In this document: one piece after another, positions 41,773-53,382 of the stretch
Position numbering within the stretch: position 1 is the stretch's first letter
How the letters are laid out: each line of letters starts with the position of its first letter
NCBI GenBank assembly: GCA_009829735.1
Contig: CM020618.1
Span: 37,920,894 to 37,984,893 of the forward strand
Reading direction: 5' to 3'
Source: Pyropia yezoensis
Lineage: Eukaryota > Rhodophyta > Bangiophyceae > Bangiales > Bangiaceae
DNA length: 64,000 bases
Notes under the pieces: model-generated
Database searches by the model: none
What the model was told of the DNA's origin: nothing
What the model saw: only the letters and a program-made list of their open reading frames with translations
Position numbers and translations under genes: made by a program

Positions 41773-43483
41773 CTACTGGCTCATGCCATCTTCCTCGCCC
41801 TCGCTACCCCCATGGATGGAGTCCTCCTCAGCCTCGGTCTCCTCACGGTCTCCACAGAAGGCGGCCTCCACCTCCGCACTGATGTCCTGGACGCTGCGGT
41901 AGTAGCCCTCCCCCTTAATAGCGTGGTCCTCGTACCGCTGCCACACCTCGGCCGTAATCTTGGCGAACTCCACCTCGACCAGAGCCCTCAGGGTCACGAG
42001 AGAGAAGCTCGTCTTCGTCCTTTTCAGCGCCATCTTGGTTGTGCCCCATACCATCTCGATGGGATTCAGCTCCGGATTGGCCACGGGCGAAATAAGGATG
42101 GCCACGTTAAACCGGGCAGCCAGGTCTTGAACCAGGTACCGAGGAGCGGGACGGTTGTCGTCGGCGTGCTTTTTCAGCTGCTTTCGAGGCTTGGTTTGCC
42201 GCCATTCCGCGCCCCACTCCGAAGGAACCTTGCCGTGTCGCTCTAGCCAATCTGCTATCTTTGCCTTACGGGCCTTGCTGCTAACCGGACGGGTAGTCTC
42301 ATTCCGGACCAGATGATAGGGCGCGCGATCAATTACCGGAACTCCACCCCGTATCTTGTCAAGGACCGTCTCCTCCAGCCATTGTAGCCAAGACTTCGAA
42401 GTCATTTCGGAGTGGTAGTCACCGGAGTTCTTCTTCCCGATGAACACTCAGGCCGCACCGTCCACAAGCCCCGTACACCGCGGCCCGACGTGAGCCACGA
42501 TGATCCTACCGCCCTTCCCCGACGGTACGTTCAATATCGACCGCAGGTTTCCATCGTTCCATGACCGATAGGTAGTCTTGTTCTTGTTCAGCTATGTCTC
42601 GTCCGTGTAATAGATCGACCGCCCCGTCTCGCGATACTTTCGAATGGTGTCGATGAAGTTGTTTCGCTGCTGGCGGACGGAAGGCTTCTCACATGCAACA
42701 TCATCATGGTTGGGGCCCTTGCTACAAGAAAACCCGATGTTTTGCATCGCTCGGTGAAGAGTCGCACGTGTCCACACGTATCCCGACCGGCTAGCGGTCA
42801 CGGGGGGCACAGCGCTAACAGTTCCCTGCCCCACGAGCTCCCCCCCAGCGCTCCCTCCAACCTCACCGGTAGGCGACCCCGCCGGAAGGGGCGCACCACC
42901 ACTCATCCCTCCCCCCTCGACGCCACCTGCGCCAACCTCGCCTTCTGCGCCTTCGTGGCCATCCGTGCCCTCAGCGGGGGGGATAAAGGTACAGCAGGGT
43001 GCTGTCGAGCGTGGGGAGTGTGCGGGCGTGGTACTGCGCGTAAACGGCCTCACGCACGCGCACGAGCTCCTCGGCCGAGACCCGCTTAGGGACGTCTCGC
43101 CGCTCGGGGGTGCCATCAGGCGGCAGTCCCTCGCGGTGCGCATCGTCGCCCAAGCGGGTGATAGAACGCATACTCAGCCCAGTCGCTTCCGACGTGCGCT
43201 CGGCGGGGCGGCCACGCAGATGCGCACGGCCGTTGCGGTGCTCACACTTGAAAAACGCACGCACAATCATGCCAACCGCTGCCGTGCCCGCACAGATAGA
43301 GCGCATGGCACGCCCCCTCACGCGACTCACGGGCGCGGCCAAAGCTCGAAAGCGTGCGCTCCTGGGACGCCTCGGAAGCGCCCGCGTGCGCGGCATCGCC
43401 AGGTCGCCCCTGGGGCCCGCGTGACCCACAGCCAGCGAGCCGGTGGCAGACACCACGAGCGTCGGCGAAGGGCCTGCCTCCAC
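41773..43483 (-). mobile_element. Tc1/mariner-superfamily (DDE_3) DNA transposon relic
   Basis: Transposase relic read on the minus strand. The N-terminal region has a helix-turn-helix-like part (RTSEATGLSMRSITRLGDD) and VRVREAVYAQYHARTLPTL. A proline/glycine-rich break follows (about 42,980-42,850), then GYVWTRATLHRAMQNIGFSC and RKYRETGRSIYYTDET. The first catalytic Asp is in YYTDET; the codon after it is TAG where the family has Trp. LNVPSGKGGRIIVAHVG then follows, and a second in-frame stop precedes VFIGKKNSGDYHSEM. The second Asp is in PVIDRAPYHLV and the Glu in NPELNPIEMVW, 90 residues later, the long spacing of the YLDETWVN-type branch. The C-terminal tail is acidic. The element is inactive. 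Terminal repeats were not located. Confidence 0.88.
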
Positions 43484-44285
43484 GGCACAGGAGCGCCAGG
43501 CGTGTGCTGGCTCTGGGCGCCTTGAGATATTGGATCGTCCCGTGACGCTGTGCAGGGGGGGGATCAGACGGGTAAAAGGGCGGGCGACGACTGCGAAAGT
43601 AGCCCACGGAGGGGCTGCCTACCGGGCGTTGGGCGCCATCCGTGGGGGGCTCGATCGCAGACCCGATTTTGGCGGGCAGGATCACGGACAAGAAAAAGGC
43701 GGGGAATAAATTCAAAAGTAGCCTGTAGAAGCCGTGAAAATCAGTCCGCGAATGATTTCTGCTATGGACGGCGCTTCAGCCACAGGGGACCTCCGGTACA
43801 GCAGATACGCACCTTTTGTTCACCCGGTCGTTGGCGCTAGGCCTTCGACGGTCTATTGCGCCCTTTCGGAAACCATGCCACGTTCTACATCTGTCACACG
43901 GGACCTTGCCAGCTACAAACGTTTAGAGAAGAGGTAGAAATTCTCAGCCAGATAATCTTGTACCCCTTCTGGTAGGCACAGAATACCACTGTAGAAAAAA
44001 ATTCGAGTGTCAGCTGTGGGGCCGTTGAGATGCTCTTTCGTTTGGTGTATGTGGCGTAGCTCGGCGACTCTGGCTTCATCGAGTTTTTCTCAAGCGAAGA
44101 TGAGGGTTGCCCATCGGCCCTATTTGATGAGATACACCTTTTAGTCTGCAGAGTACTTGCATATCTACATTGCTCTCCTCCCTCTCACTGCGACTCATTC
44201 TGCCATACTAATCAATGTAGCCCCCAGCCAAGCACGAGGAGGCTGATAGAGAAGCTTCTTCGGATCAGAGCTGAAGCATTCAAGC

Positions 44286-44778
44286 CAGGGGCTGTCAAGC
44301 GTACCACTTTTTACCGAGCATACCGTACTTGAGCACTTTTGGAGATGAGCGTCCGCATATCGGCATATCCGCGGATGGGAACAAGCGACTTTCTAAATAT
44401 CTGCAGGGAGTGCGGGTTTTCAAGCGTACTTTCTTGTCTGCGGTCAGCTCCAGAGTAGTGTCGAAAGAGGCCCCAACAGCGCACGAGAAGCATCATTTTT
44501 GTTGTAATTTGCTATTTTTGTGTGCCGAGAGCGGTTGTGGAGCGGATTAGATTACATCCACGAGGACAGAAATACACAAGAGCATGAAGTAAGTGTTTTC
44601 CACTCCATCAGGGTGTTTCGCCGGAGAGCGTATCCGGGAAGAAGTTGATGGTCTCTTAATGTTCCCCTGCAGAGCGTACGCGTACATCGCTGGTAGAGCA
44701 AACGCACGAGTGTACGCGAAATACGCTGAAACAGTACGCGCACAATACGTTTTGTGCCAGTACACTTGACAAGCCCTG
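44286..44778. mobile_element. Candidate MITE with CAGGG...TGTCAAG ends
   Basis: The left end CAGGGGCTGTCAAGCGTAC (44286-44304) and the right end, read on the minus strand, CAGGGCTTGTCAAGTGTAC (44778-44760) match at 16 of 19 positions in inverted orientation. The 493 bases between them have no substantial open frame and many CGTAC/GTACG-type words, including near the ends. A target duplication is not evident. The same end sequence recurs at 54,020, which supports a dispersed family. Confidence 0.65.
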
Positions 44779-45076
44779 GGTCAGACCCCCTTCCCTGTTG
44801 CTCCTTGAGCCCTGCTGCCCCTCCCGCCATGCCCTCCCCCATATCTGTCCCCGAGCTTCAGAACACCACCGATAGAACAGGCGGAAGCGTCGCGTTACAA
44901 GAGGCACACGTCGGCGCGGCATGTCGGCAGGGGCAGCAGGGCTGAAGGATCAACAGGAAAATAGCTGCAGGCCGGCCACTGGTGTCTCTTTGAAATGAAG
45001 AATCTCCTGAGTGGGCTGCACACGCCTTAGAGAAGCACACCAACCCCGAGACAGCAGCGCTGGGCTGCGATGAAGC

Positions 45077-45910
45077 GTGGCCTGTGGGATGCGTGGTGGC
45101 CCCGCTAGGGCCGCCAGCCGGGTATGCTGGGACAGGCGTGCGTCAAGGCGCTCCGGCGTAGAAGCTGTTCACCCCAGCCCCATTTGCGTGGGGGAGCGAA
45201 GCGGCCCCGCCGGGGCCGCCAGTCAACAGCTCACCTGCTTGCGGTACTACGGTCATGGCTGTAAGAAATGTGCCTACGGCCAACACGTGGGCTGTTGCGA
45301 CGTGGGTGGCCGCTTCGGGACCACCGCCCACTTGCATTTGCGCTGCCGGAGCACCTTTTACGCCGCCAGGAGAGCCACCCCACACGAAAGCATCCCTGGG
45401 GGAGAACTGGGCGGCCCCGCTTGGGCCGCGATGCGCGTCCTCTGGCGCCGTTTAATGCGCAACCCCATCAATTCCGGGCCCCACCGGATGGTGGCGCTGC
45501 AAGGGCACACCGAGGGAGCCAGCGCAAGACACAGGCGAAGGTGCTCCGCCGTTGCCACCACGAACCAAAACGACCCCCCCAAATGCGCGGCCATAGAAGA
45601 AGTGGGCGACCCCCACGGGGCCGCCATGCGCCTTAGCCGCCAAGAACTCGTTCCCAGCAGGACCATGCTCGTGGCCCATCAGATCGTGCCTGACATGAGT
45701 CTGACCGGCTCCGCGGCGGGCCTCAGTGGAGTGTACTGGCGACGGCGCCTCCCGATACCCGCCGCCACCAAAGTAGGTTCCGGCAATTGGGTGGCCAGCT
45801 ACGTGAAAAACCGCGTCATCTCTGTCGCCCCGCCAGAACAAATCTACTGCCGCCTGGCCCAATCCCCCACCACAGCGGGCCCCCGTCCCGCCGGACCGCG
45901 CGAAAATTAG
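45077..45910 (+). other. Coding-like stretch built of diverged 105-bp tandem repeats
   Basis: A 277-codon plus frame in which a GGPAxAA-type core recurs about every 35 residues: GGPARAASRV (residue 7), SGPAGAASQQ (42), GGRFGTTAHL (77), GGPAWAAMRV (112), a weaker HTEGASARHR (144), GDPHGAAMRL (177) and GSAAGLSGVY (211). At the DNA level this is a GGCCCCGCxxGGGCCGCC word. The minus strand is also open across much of the same region with GGPxGxA motifs, so the coding direction is uncertain. It is not a repeat family I can name. It lies between transposon relics, so it may be part of one. Confidence 0.42.
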
Positions 45911-47607
45911 AGGAGCCACGGCCCTGACGGTGGACGAACGCGCATCCGCAGCAGATACACCTTCGCCGGCTCGATACCCCTCACCGGATTGGTGGCAGGA
46001 ATGAACCGACGAGATGATTGGCGACCCCGCTGCCAAACCCTGCCCACGAGAGGCCCCCTAACAAACGGGGTAACCGCTTCCGCGGCCGCAGCGCCACAGA
46101 CACAAACTCGGACGCCACAGCGTCGCAGTCCCAGCGTCCCTTCAACAACCGCTGAGGGCGCTCAGCCGGGCCGAACAGACACGGTGGAGCTGTCGCAGCT
46201 GCCGCCACGCTCTCGGATGGCACACTCTCAGTGATCTCCTGCGACCCGTGGAGCGCCCTGGCAGGCGCATTACCATCCGGTTCGCCGGTGGAACCGCCTC
46301 CACCGGCGAACTACAGCTGTCCTCAAGAGCCTGGAATCAAAGACGGGTACTCCTACGATCATTTTTGGAGAAGTTGAGTGCAATGGCGGCGACCATGCAG
46401 GCTGATGTCAGCCAGCTGCTCCGCGTTTTCGCCATGGTCGGCGCCCCGAGCGGTTTCGACCAGCTGTTCTGAAAACGGGACGGGCTGGCGTCCGTCCTGC
46501 CCCAGTAGGTGCACGAGCTGGTGCTTGCAGGCAGCCCAGCCCTGGTCGTCGTTCCACTGCGAGGTGCATCGCTTGAGGGTGAAGCCGCCGCCCGACGGGG
46601 CTGACCGGGACACGACCGGCCGAGTGGAAGTAGCGTCGCACTCGCAGGTCGACCTGATCACCTACTGCTCGCTTGGCCACGAGCATGGCTCGGGGGCCGG
46701 GACATAATTGGGAGTTGGCGGTAGCGCCGCTTGGGCTCCAGATACAGTCTGCGAAACGCTCCGCGCTTTTGCCAAGGGTTCAGGACCACAGAACCACCAG
46801 AACAAGAGTTTTCGTGCGCCTTCGGCAAGCACTGATGAGTGTCTCCTCACAGTCAGGGGCAGACACTTTTCTCGTCCGCGTTTATCGAAACTATCGATAG
46901 GCCTTGCGCGTTCTTCTGTGCACTGCCAGTCTCCTGATGTCGTGTGCCATCCTTCCTTGCTATCCCAGAGTATGTCGCTCAACATCTCTTTTGTCAGTGA
47001 GCCTGAGAGCCTGGATTGCTGCAGCGCTCCACACTTTCTGGCGTTCCCCCGAAGCTGCTGCAGCTCTCCATGGCGCACATGATCGCGAATTGAGACCCGA
47101 TTGTAAAATCTGCTTGTGGTCGACGCTGATAGTCCGCCAGGGAATCTCGCTCGACTACAGGGCGCACGAGTGAGCTTTGCTCCTCATAGCAAGCCCAACT
47201 TCAACTATGAGCAGAAGAGAACAACTAAAATAATTACACATCATGTCTGAGAGACTCTTCTCACCTGGCTAGTTGCGTTTGTCGCGGCGTAGAGCGCAAT
47301 AGTTGCAATCAGCGGTCGTGGGCATGCTGGCCGGCGTTCGTCCACGCACCCATTGCGGATTGCACATTCATCCTATAGCGTGTCCGCCCGCAATGGAGAC
47401 ACGGCACCGGCCACACGCACGAGAGCAATACGCAAGAAGCAGCTTGAAGTTGATGCGTGGAGCCAGTTAGGCAAACGATCTCATGGCGGGCTACGAAGAG
47501 CCTTGATGTCGAACGTGAAGTGATCCCATCGTAAAGATCTGGTGGGCAGCGAAAAGCCTTGATACGACACAATACGTGATTATCACGGAACATCCTGAAC
47601 CACGACT
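45911..47607. other. Unassigned stretch
   Basis: Short frames only. A minus-strand piece at 45981-46223 (RKRLPRLLGGLSWAGFGSG) continues the coding-like character of the repeat region to its left, and 46359-46661 minus has another modest frame. No domain is recognisable, and the part right of 46,900 looks non-coding. Confidence 0.3.
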
Positions 47608-48570
47608 GTGACCGACCTAGCGACTGTTTCGTCCAGTTATCACCTGGTCCACTGCGTATCCTTTCACGGCTCTGTTGATGTAGATGCCCTCGTCGATTCT
47701 GGTACTGCCCTCGTCGATTCTGGCCCTGCCCTCGTCTGTTGCATGCCGTGTCGCCGCTCACGTGGTGAGTGTGCCCTGATCGTTTGTGCAATGGGCACAT
47801 CACCGCTCCGCACCGCAGGATTCAGTTCCTGATGAGTTCAGTTCGTACGGCCAGCTGATGGTCAAGTGGATGTCCAAGGAAGCGACTGACCCTGGAGAGA
47901 ACACCACTGAGGAAGGCGCACTTCCACATGACTGCCTGGCGTGGTGCTCTCACGCTTGGCATGTCGACGTCCAGGATAAGGAGTCCATCCGCTGCCTGCG
48001 TGTTGTACAAGACAAGGCTATCCACCAGGCTGCGCTCATGATCGACTGGTCGCTGAGTGACGGAGCTGCAAACAAGAATGGGATCGAGGCAGCGCTCAAG
48101 AATGGTCTGCAACAGACGAGCAACCGTCGACGAAACGGTACGCGAGTGATCGGCTACCGCCATCTCGACATCAAATTGGACCCAGCTGTATCTTATCCGA
48201 CGCTGCAGCCTGTTGTCCAATTGGACGCTTCTGGGCTGACCCCGGTTCATTGTTTTCATATGCCGGCGCTGACAGTGACGCCTTGCTGAGCACGTTCTTG
48301 GCCATCGATACATGGGACTTCCAGAAGTCCGCTCATGTCGCTTGCTCCCCGTGCGTCATGAGGTACCCTAAAAACGGCGCGACGCTCAATGTTTTGCGCC
48401 CTGAGAGTGAGGACCCGGGCAAGATAGCGCTCAAGACTTTGCGTGAAAAGATTGATATCCACACTCTTTGTGACTTCTCCGAGGGCGAAACAGATAATGA
48501 CCAACAGCCGCATGCAAGGGACCAGCTCTTGCCGAAAGATATCTGGTTCTTTCCCTTACATAATATTTAG
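47608..48570 (+). other. Candidate gene or gene fragment, unknown
   Basis: Three overlapping plus-strand frames follow one another. 47608-47832 carries a 21-bp tandem repeat giving ALVDSGTALVDSGPALV. 47786-48289 reads DEFSSYGQLMVKWMSKEATD, CLAWCSHAWHVDVQDKESIR and AALMIDWSLSDGAANKNGIE. 48250-48570 reads ALLSTFLAIDTWDFQKSAHV, ACSPCVMRYPKNG and KTLREKIDIHTLCDFSEGE. Composition is that of real protein and the GC content is moderate, so chance is unlikely, but I cannot assign a family. A GT...CTGACAG intron bridging the last two frames is possible (acceptor near 48,280). Confidence 0.35.
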
Positions 48571-49723
48571 TGTTATTATTGTAGTGAATTACATGCAGTT
48601 GTACACGTGCCAGTGGTCCATCAATCGACCTACATTTGTACCATCATGGCGTATCTGCTCAAGTTCCTTCTCGTCCTTAAGGCATCAGGCAGCAAATAGA
48701 AATACTCGGCAGACACGGCCAAGTCAGTGTGCCTATCGTTGTGGCAAAATACATATTTACGTGATCTTGCACTCGCGGAGCACAAAAGTCCTACATGAAT
48801 TCATCTTTGAATGCCTATCCCAGGTCATCTCTTACGGGTCATGACAGTGTTGACAAAATCTGCGAGGAGCGTTTATCGAAAGCAACCACGATGAGAACCT
48901 AATCCGCTAAATAAATACTGCTTGGATTTCACGCACCTTTACCATGTTCAACTGCTTCAAAGGCATCGACGAGAACATGGTTCCAGTTTTCTTCCGAATC
49001 CCCTTCCTGAAAAAATATTTAAAAAAGCATAATTCAATGCTCTCGCATAAATCGTTCATCAACCTCCCTTTGCTACTATGAGGGATGTGAGGATCATTGG
49101 TACACTAGCGGAGAGCAAGTTGCTTGGCGTAATGTTTTGTGCTACACATGACCTGGCCGTCTGCACCGGTAAAGTCATGATGACATCTATCCTCGAAGTC
49201 ACAGGTTGCTCGAGTACCAGATTCTCGCGTCACTCGAACTGTGACACTTCGAACGCGTTGTCGTGCGTCGCGACTCTCCAAAGAATGCTGGAGCAAGAGC
49301 GACCAAGAATGACAAGATCCTCTCAGGAAGCTGACGTGCGACAACCCTTCAGGGAACGAACTCAAAACTGCTCGCGTGCACTTTTTTGAGAACAAGACGA
49401 GATCAGTCCCTGTAGTGCTCAGCACATTTTCTGACTTGTTTCTCACAGAAACTGTTCCATGACCGTTGCCTCCTTGTTTTTTTTGAGTAATAAACGAAGA
49501 AGCCGAGAACGCCATGTGCGCTTTTGGCGTGTCACGGCTACGATGGTCTCACGATATTGTCTTCGAATTTAACGTGGGTTATTGGTAGGTGTAGTCGAAT
49601 TCGGTTAGATCAGAAAGGTCGAATTTTGCCAGACAGACGTTCTTACATCAAATTGATACTCGACGGCTGCTGCATCGGGGTATCGTTTCAAGCACGCCCT
49701 CTCTGCTGGAAACAACTGCAGGC
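48571..49723. other. A/T-richer stretch, nothing recognised
   Basis: The most A/T-rich part of the window, with TTTAAAAAAGCATAATTC-like patches near 49,015-49,030. It contains only short frames on both strands (for example 49078-49389 plus and 49105-49515 minus) with no domain. Confidence 0.4.
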
Positions 49724-50460
49724 TTATGCACCTCCCAACCGCCCGCCTGCGGCCGCTTGTTCCTTTGTCTCTTCTGCAAGCCTCGTCGTGTGTGGCCCCT
49801 CCTGCTCGTGCCTTGCAGCTCGACAATCTCTTCTTTGGGCGCATGGCCACGCGCGATTTTTCCCTCTACCTTCGTACATTCTTGTGGTGTGAGGGCGACG
49901 CCTGCCCAGCTGTTCAACGCGAGCGGTCATGCGAAACCGCAGGGACGACCGCTCACTGTCGCTCTGGCGCTCTGGATGGCCGTAACCCTCCAATGTCGAC
50001 TGCTCGAAACGCGCGCGAACGCCCTGCCCGTCCTGGCCAGACGGGTACCTTGCCACGCTGGCCTCTTCGTCCGCCCAATGGCAGAAGTTGTGCAGCTTAA
50101 AGCAGGAAAGAATGAGCACAGGACTCCTCCTCAGAGGCACCCTCAATGGCCGTTAGAGCACCCCCCAACGCCGGACAAGCATTCCATAAGCGTGTTCAGT
50201 GTGCATCCGGGCCCACGAATGGAGAACCTTGTGGCCATTGCGCCAGATGCCACCTCCTCTGCTGGCCAAGGCACGGCCAGCTGCTCTGACGCTCCGAGTG
50301 CCTCATCGGCGGCAATGCAGGAACCGTCGGCGAACAGCTCCAAAATCGCACTGTCAGCCGGTTGGAGAAGTCGGCGGCTCGAATTGGTGCTCGCAAAGGC
50401 CATCGATTGGTGGACCAACGGCCCCGAAGTCACCGCCTCCGCGGGGCCGGCCACGCCCAC
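49724..50460 (-). mobile_element. PIF/Harbinger-type (DDE_4) transposase relic, C-terminal part
   Basis: Minus-strand frames show the C-terminal half of a HARBI1-like nuclease. LELFADGSCIAADEALGASE holds the conserved Asp of the LADGGF motif, followed by VPWPAEEVASGAM. MHTEHAYGMLVRRWGVL in the next frame is the counterpart of the family's ENAFGRLKGRFRIL and holds the catalytic Glu. VPLRRSPVLILSCFKLHNFC followed by HWADEE is the typical HNF end. The frame changes between the first and second blocks, and an in-frame stop follows GVL. The N-terminal half with the first Asp is missing; a CT-rich microsatellite begins where it should be. PIF/Harbinger elements normally carry a second SANT-like gene, and such a gene lies at 61.3 kb, but there is no sign the two belong together. 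Confidence 0.75.
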
Positions 50461-50461
50461 C

Positions 50462-50735
50462 CCCTTCCTCCTCCTCCTCCTTCCCGCCTACATCCTCCTC
50501 CTCCCCCCCCCTCTCCTCCCCCTGCTCCTCCTCCTCCTCCCTCTCCTCCTCGTCCTTTCACTCCTCCTCCCCCTCCTCTTCCGCCCCCCCTTTCCTCCTA
50601 CTCCTCCTCCTCCTCTTCCTCCTCCTTCTGCCCCCCTGCCTCCTCTTTTTCCTCCTTCTCTTCCTTCTTCTCCTCCTACCCCTCCTCTTATCCCCCCCCC
50701 CCCCGCCTCCTTCTCCCCAGCGCTCCTCCTTCTCT
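50462..50735. repeat. CT-rich microsatellite-like tract
   Basis: About 270 bases of CTC/CTCCT/CCCC repeats on the plus strand. Any frame through it is Pro/Leu/Ser-rich and should not be read as a protein. It abuts the Harbinger relic and probably replaced or separated its N-terminal part. Confidence 0.92.
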
Positions 50736-51147
50736 TCACTTCCATCCTGGCTTTTCCGGCCTTCCCGTCTGTCGTATAAACTCGATCTACCAGTTGAGTA
50801 TCTCTCGGGGGAAGGGGACAGGTAACACAGAAAGGAGAACTACGAGAGTGGTATGCCTGTTGCTTCACCTGCCTGTCGGATGAGCCGACAGATACGCAAG
50901 GTGGTGCACACGGGGAAGAGGAAAGCAATCGCGCAGTTTCTGTTTTCCATGAAGGTGCGCGCCAAGGCCGCATCGCTCTCCCTCAAAACATGCATCTGAG
51001 GGTGCTTCGGCACGTTGGCCCGGTAGCCCCCCCGTAGCCCTGAGTGGCCCCGACGCGAGTCTAACCTTGTCAGGTCGGGGGCTACTATCAGTACTAATTC
51101 TATTCTTCCTCACGAACCTCGCACTCAATGTTCTCACATCAATTCTT

Positions 51148-51956
51148 TCATAGATATGCAAATCTTATCAAAACTCCTCTCGCGTGTGGGTAGCGTGCTC
51201 CACAGAATCCCAGTGCTGGGCACGGGCAACGGCCGCCAACCGGCACCACACGGCGGCCGTGTCCTGGCACCTGGTGCCCCACGGTCGCCATCCCGGGTCC
51301 GTGCCAAGTCAGGGCCAGGGATGCTGCACCGTCATTTTCAGCTGAGAGTGGCTCCATACCTACGGCCCGCGTGCGCTGCTGCAGTAGCTGCGGCATGTTG
51401 TGCCAGTCTGCTGCCAGCCGCCGCCTAATCCGGTACAGCTTAACGTGCCGCGTGGAGCGCGGCAGCGCACCCGTGTGCTTCTTATGCGACCCCACGATGG
51501 CCACTTTCTCGAAAAATGCCGCCGCCTCGTGGACGCTCGGGCGCTCAGCAGCACCTCCCTGTACTCGCCTTCTGCAGGTGGCCGCAGGCCGACGGCCTGC
51601 CGCCGCGCTCGCAGCGGCTCTGAAAAGCTCTGCCGCGCTCGTACCAACCGAGACATCCTCGTATGCGCGAAAGCGTCTGGCCTGGGGCGCAGCAGGCCGC
51701 CCGTCCGCTCATTCAGCGCCTCCAGGTCCGCTACTCGGGCAAAGCAATACCGACGCGTCGTCCGCGTGTGTTCGCCTTCGTCCCAGCTGAGCCCGTCGCC
51801 GGTCAATTGTGCACCCATGTCAGTGGTTTCCCATCCAGTCTCCACCGGTGGCGCCGACTCCCACGCACTATATACTCGCGTCGGAGCAACCGAGGTGCCC
51901 AAAAGCATGTGCTTCCCCGTCGCGCCGCTGGTAGGCGCAAAACGACTTAAAAACAA
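51148..51956 (-). other. Fragmented coding-like region, unknown
   Basis: Two overlapping minus frames that read like one protein in two frames: 51956-51360 (DMGAQLTGDGLSWDEGEHTR, YCFARVADLEALNERTGG, RARRQAVGLRPPAEGEYRE) and 51504-51148 (MAIVGSHKKHTGALPRSTRH, VKLYRIRRRLAADWHNMPQL). The family is not recognised. Position and decay fit a further mobile-element relic. Confidence 0.3.
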
Positions 51957-53382
51957 AGGATGGCTCTAAGAACAGTGCATGGGCGGGCGTGCGCACTAAA
52001 GGAGTGCAGCCCCAGTTTGCATCAAACGAAGGGGTCCGGGTTGCGGCGCCTCGTGCACCGCCCCAGCCGGCTTCAGACGCCAGTCGGTCCGGAGGTCCGA
52101 GTGGCCTGTAAGCACGGTTCGATCGAGTCGATCGAGTCGGCTAGCCGGCTAGCCAATCACATTAATGAAATGCCGCAGCAAGGACAGTCTAACGGACACT
52201 TGGGCTCTGGCAGATGTGGCTCATGATGGGTGCTGACGGTGGCGCCTATCGACAGGCCACGCTGGGCTGTCGATGGCTGCTGGCGTTCGGCCAGCGGACA
52301 TCGTGAGACAGCGGCTGACTCATCCTGAGTTTGAATGGTACACCGCATCATGCCCGGCAATACTAGGAGTTGGTCCATGTTGCCAGGCGTCGGTTCGGCA
52401 GCATCTGTAAAGAGAGGTCCCATATCTTATCCCTTCGGCATTAGGCATGGGATGAGGGAGAAGATCCTTGCTGGCTGGCCCTTCACCCTCAAGTCATTGG
52501 CGTCCACGCCGACGGGACATGTGGCACAGGCGTCGCTGCAGTCGTCCAATGGCACGATGTCGCAGTGCCCGTAGAAGCTCTTGTGGTGCAGCATCCTAGC
52601 TACTCACGCCTGCCCTGCGGCCTCGCCGAGCATAGGTCGCAGCGGCAGCCGGCTCACTTTCTGAGACCGGTGGGTACACGGGTCGCCCTCCCGGTTACAA
52701 GACCCCTGCAGCTCTATCAGAAGCCCCTTGCCGCGCCACAGTCACCATTGGCACTCCAGCACCAGAAAGGGCCAGGCTCTCCCCCGCACCTATGATGAAA
52801 AAGAACAGCCGATGTGGGTTCACCAGCGCCCGGGGCCACCGCACTGCTGCTTGGCGTGTAGTGGTGGAGACATCTCCCGGATGTCACAGAGCGCCCAGGT
52901 CGTGATGCTTGAACCAGCCAGCAGGCTCGGTAGTTGAGTGAGGGCGGACGCCTCATGAATCCGCCGGGACAGCCGACGCAGGGCCTACAGGTTCAACTTG
53001 TACAGGTGCGAGAACTGAGTAAAGTCAATCGTCTGCCGTGCGACCGCACGGCTTGGGGCCGAGACCGCCTCGTCTTGCGCAAGGCGCAACAGCCATCGAG
53101 GGGGGTTGACGAGACTGCGCGCACGGGGCGCTAAGGAATAGAGCGGGCACACACGGGGGTGGGGGTAGGGGGGGGAGAAAAGCGACGTTGGCAGCAAATG
53201 CGGAGCGCACACACAGGCGGGGGACGCGGTGTCGACCGAGGCAGGCCCCCTGGCGCTGTCCTGCCCAGTGATCGTCGATGGACACACGAGCTACTTCCAC
53301 TGCACATGCCGCTGAGGGTGCCGAGCGGTTGTGCAGAGCTCATCTGGAAAGTCAAGACTTTGCACGCAGTGCGTTCAGCCGG
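51957..53382. other. Unassigned stretch
   Basis: Only short frames. GATCGAGTCGATCGAGTCGGCTAGCCGGCTAGCC at 52,120-52,155 is made of short palindromic direct repeats. Minus-strand peptides around 52,400-52,650 (FYGHCDIVPLDDCSDACATC) look protein-like but cannot be extended. Confidence 0.3.

Noticed and set aside
50460-50779. Pro/Leu/Ser-rich frames of up to 340 codons
   Set aside because: They read through a CT-rich microsatellite.
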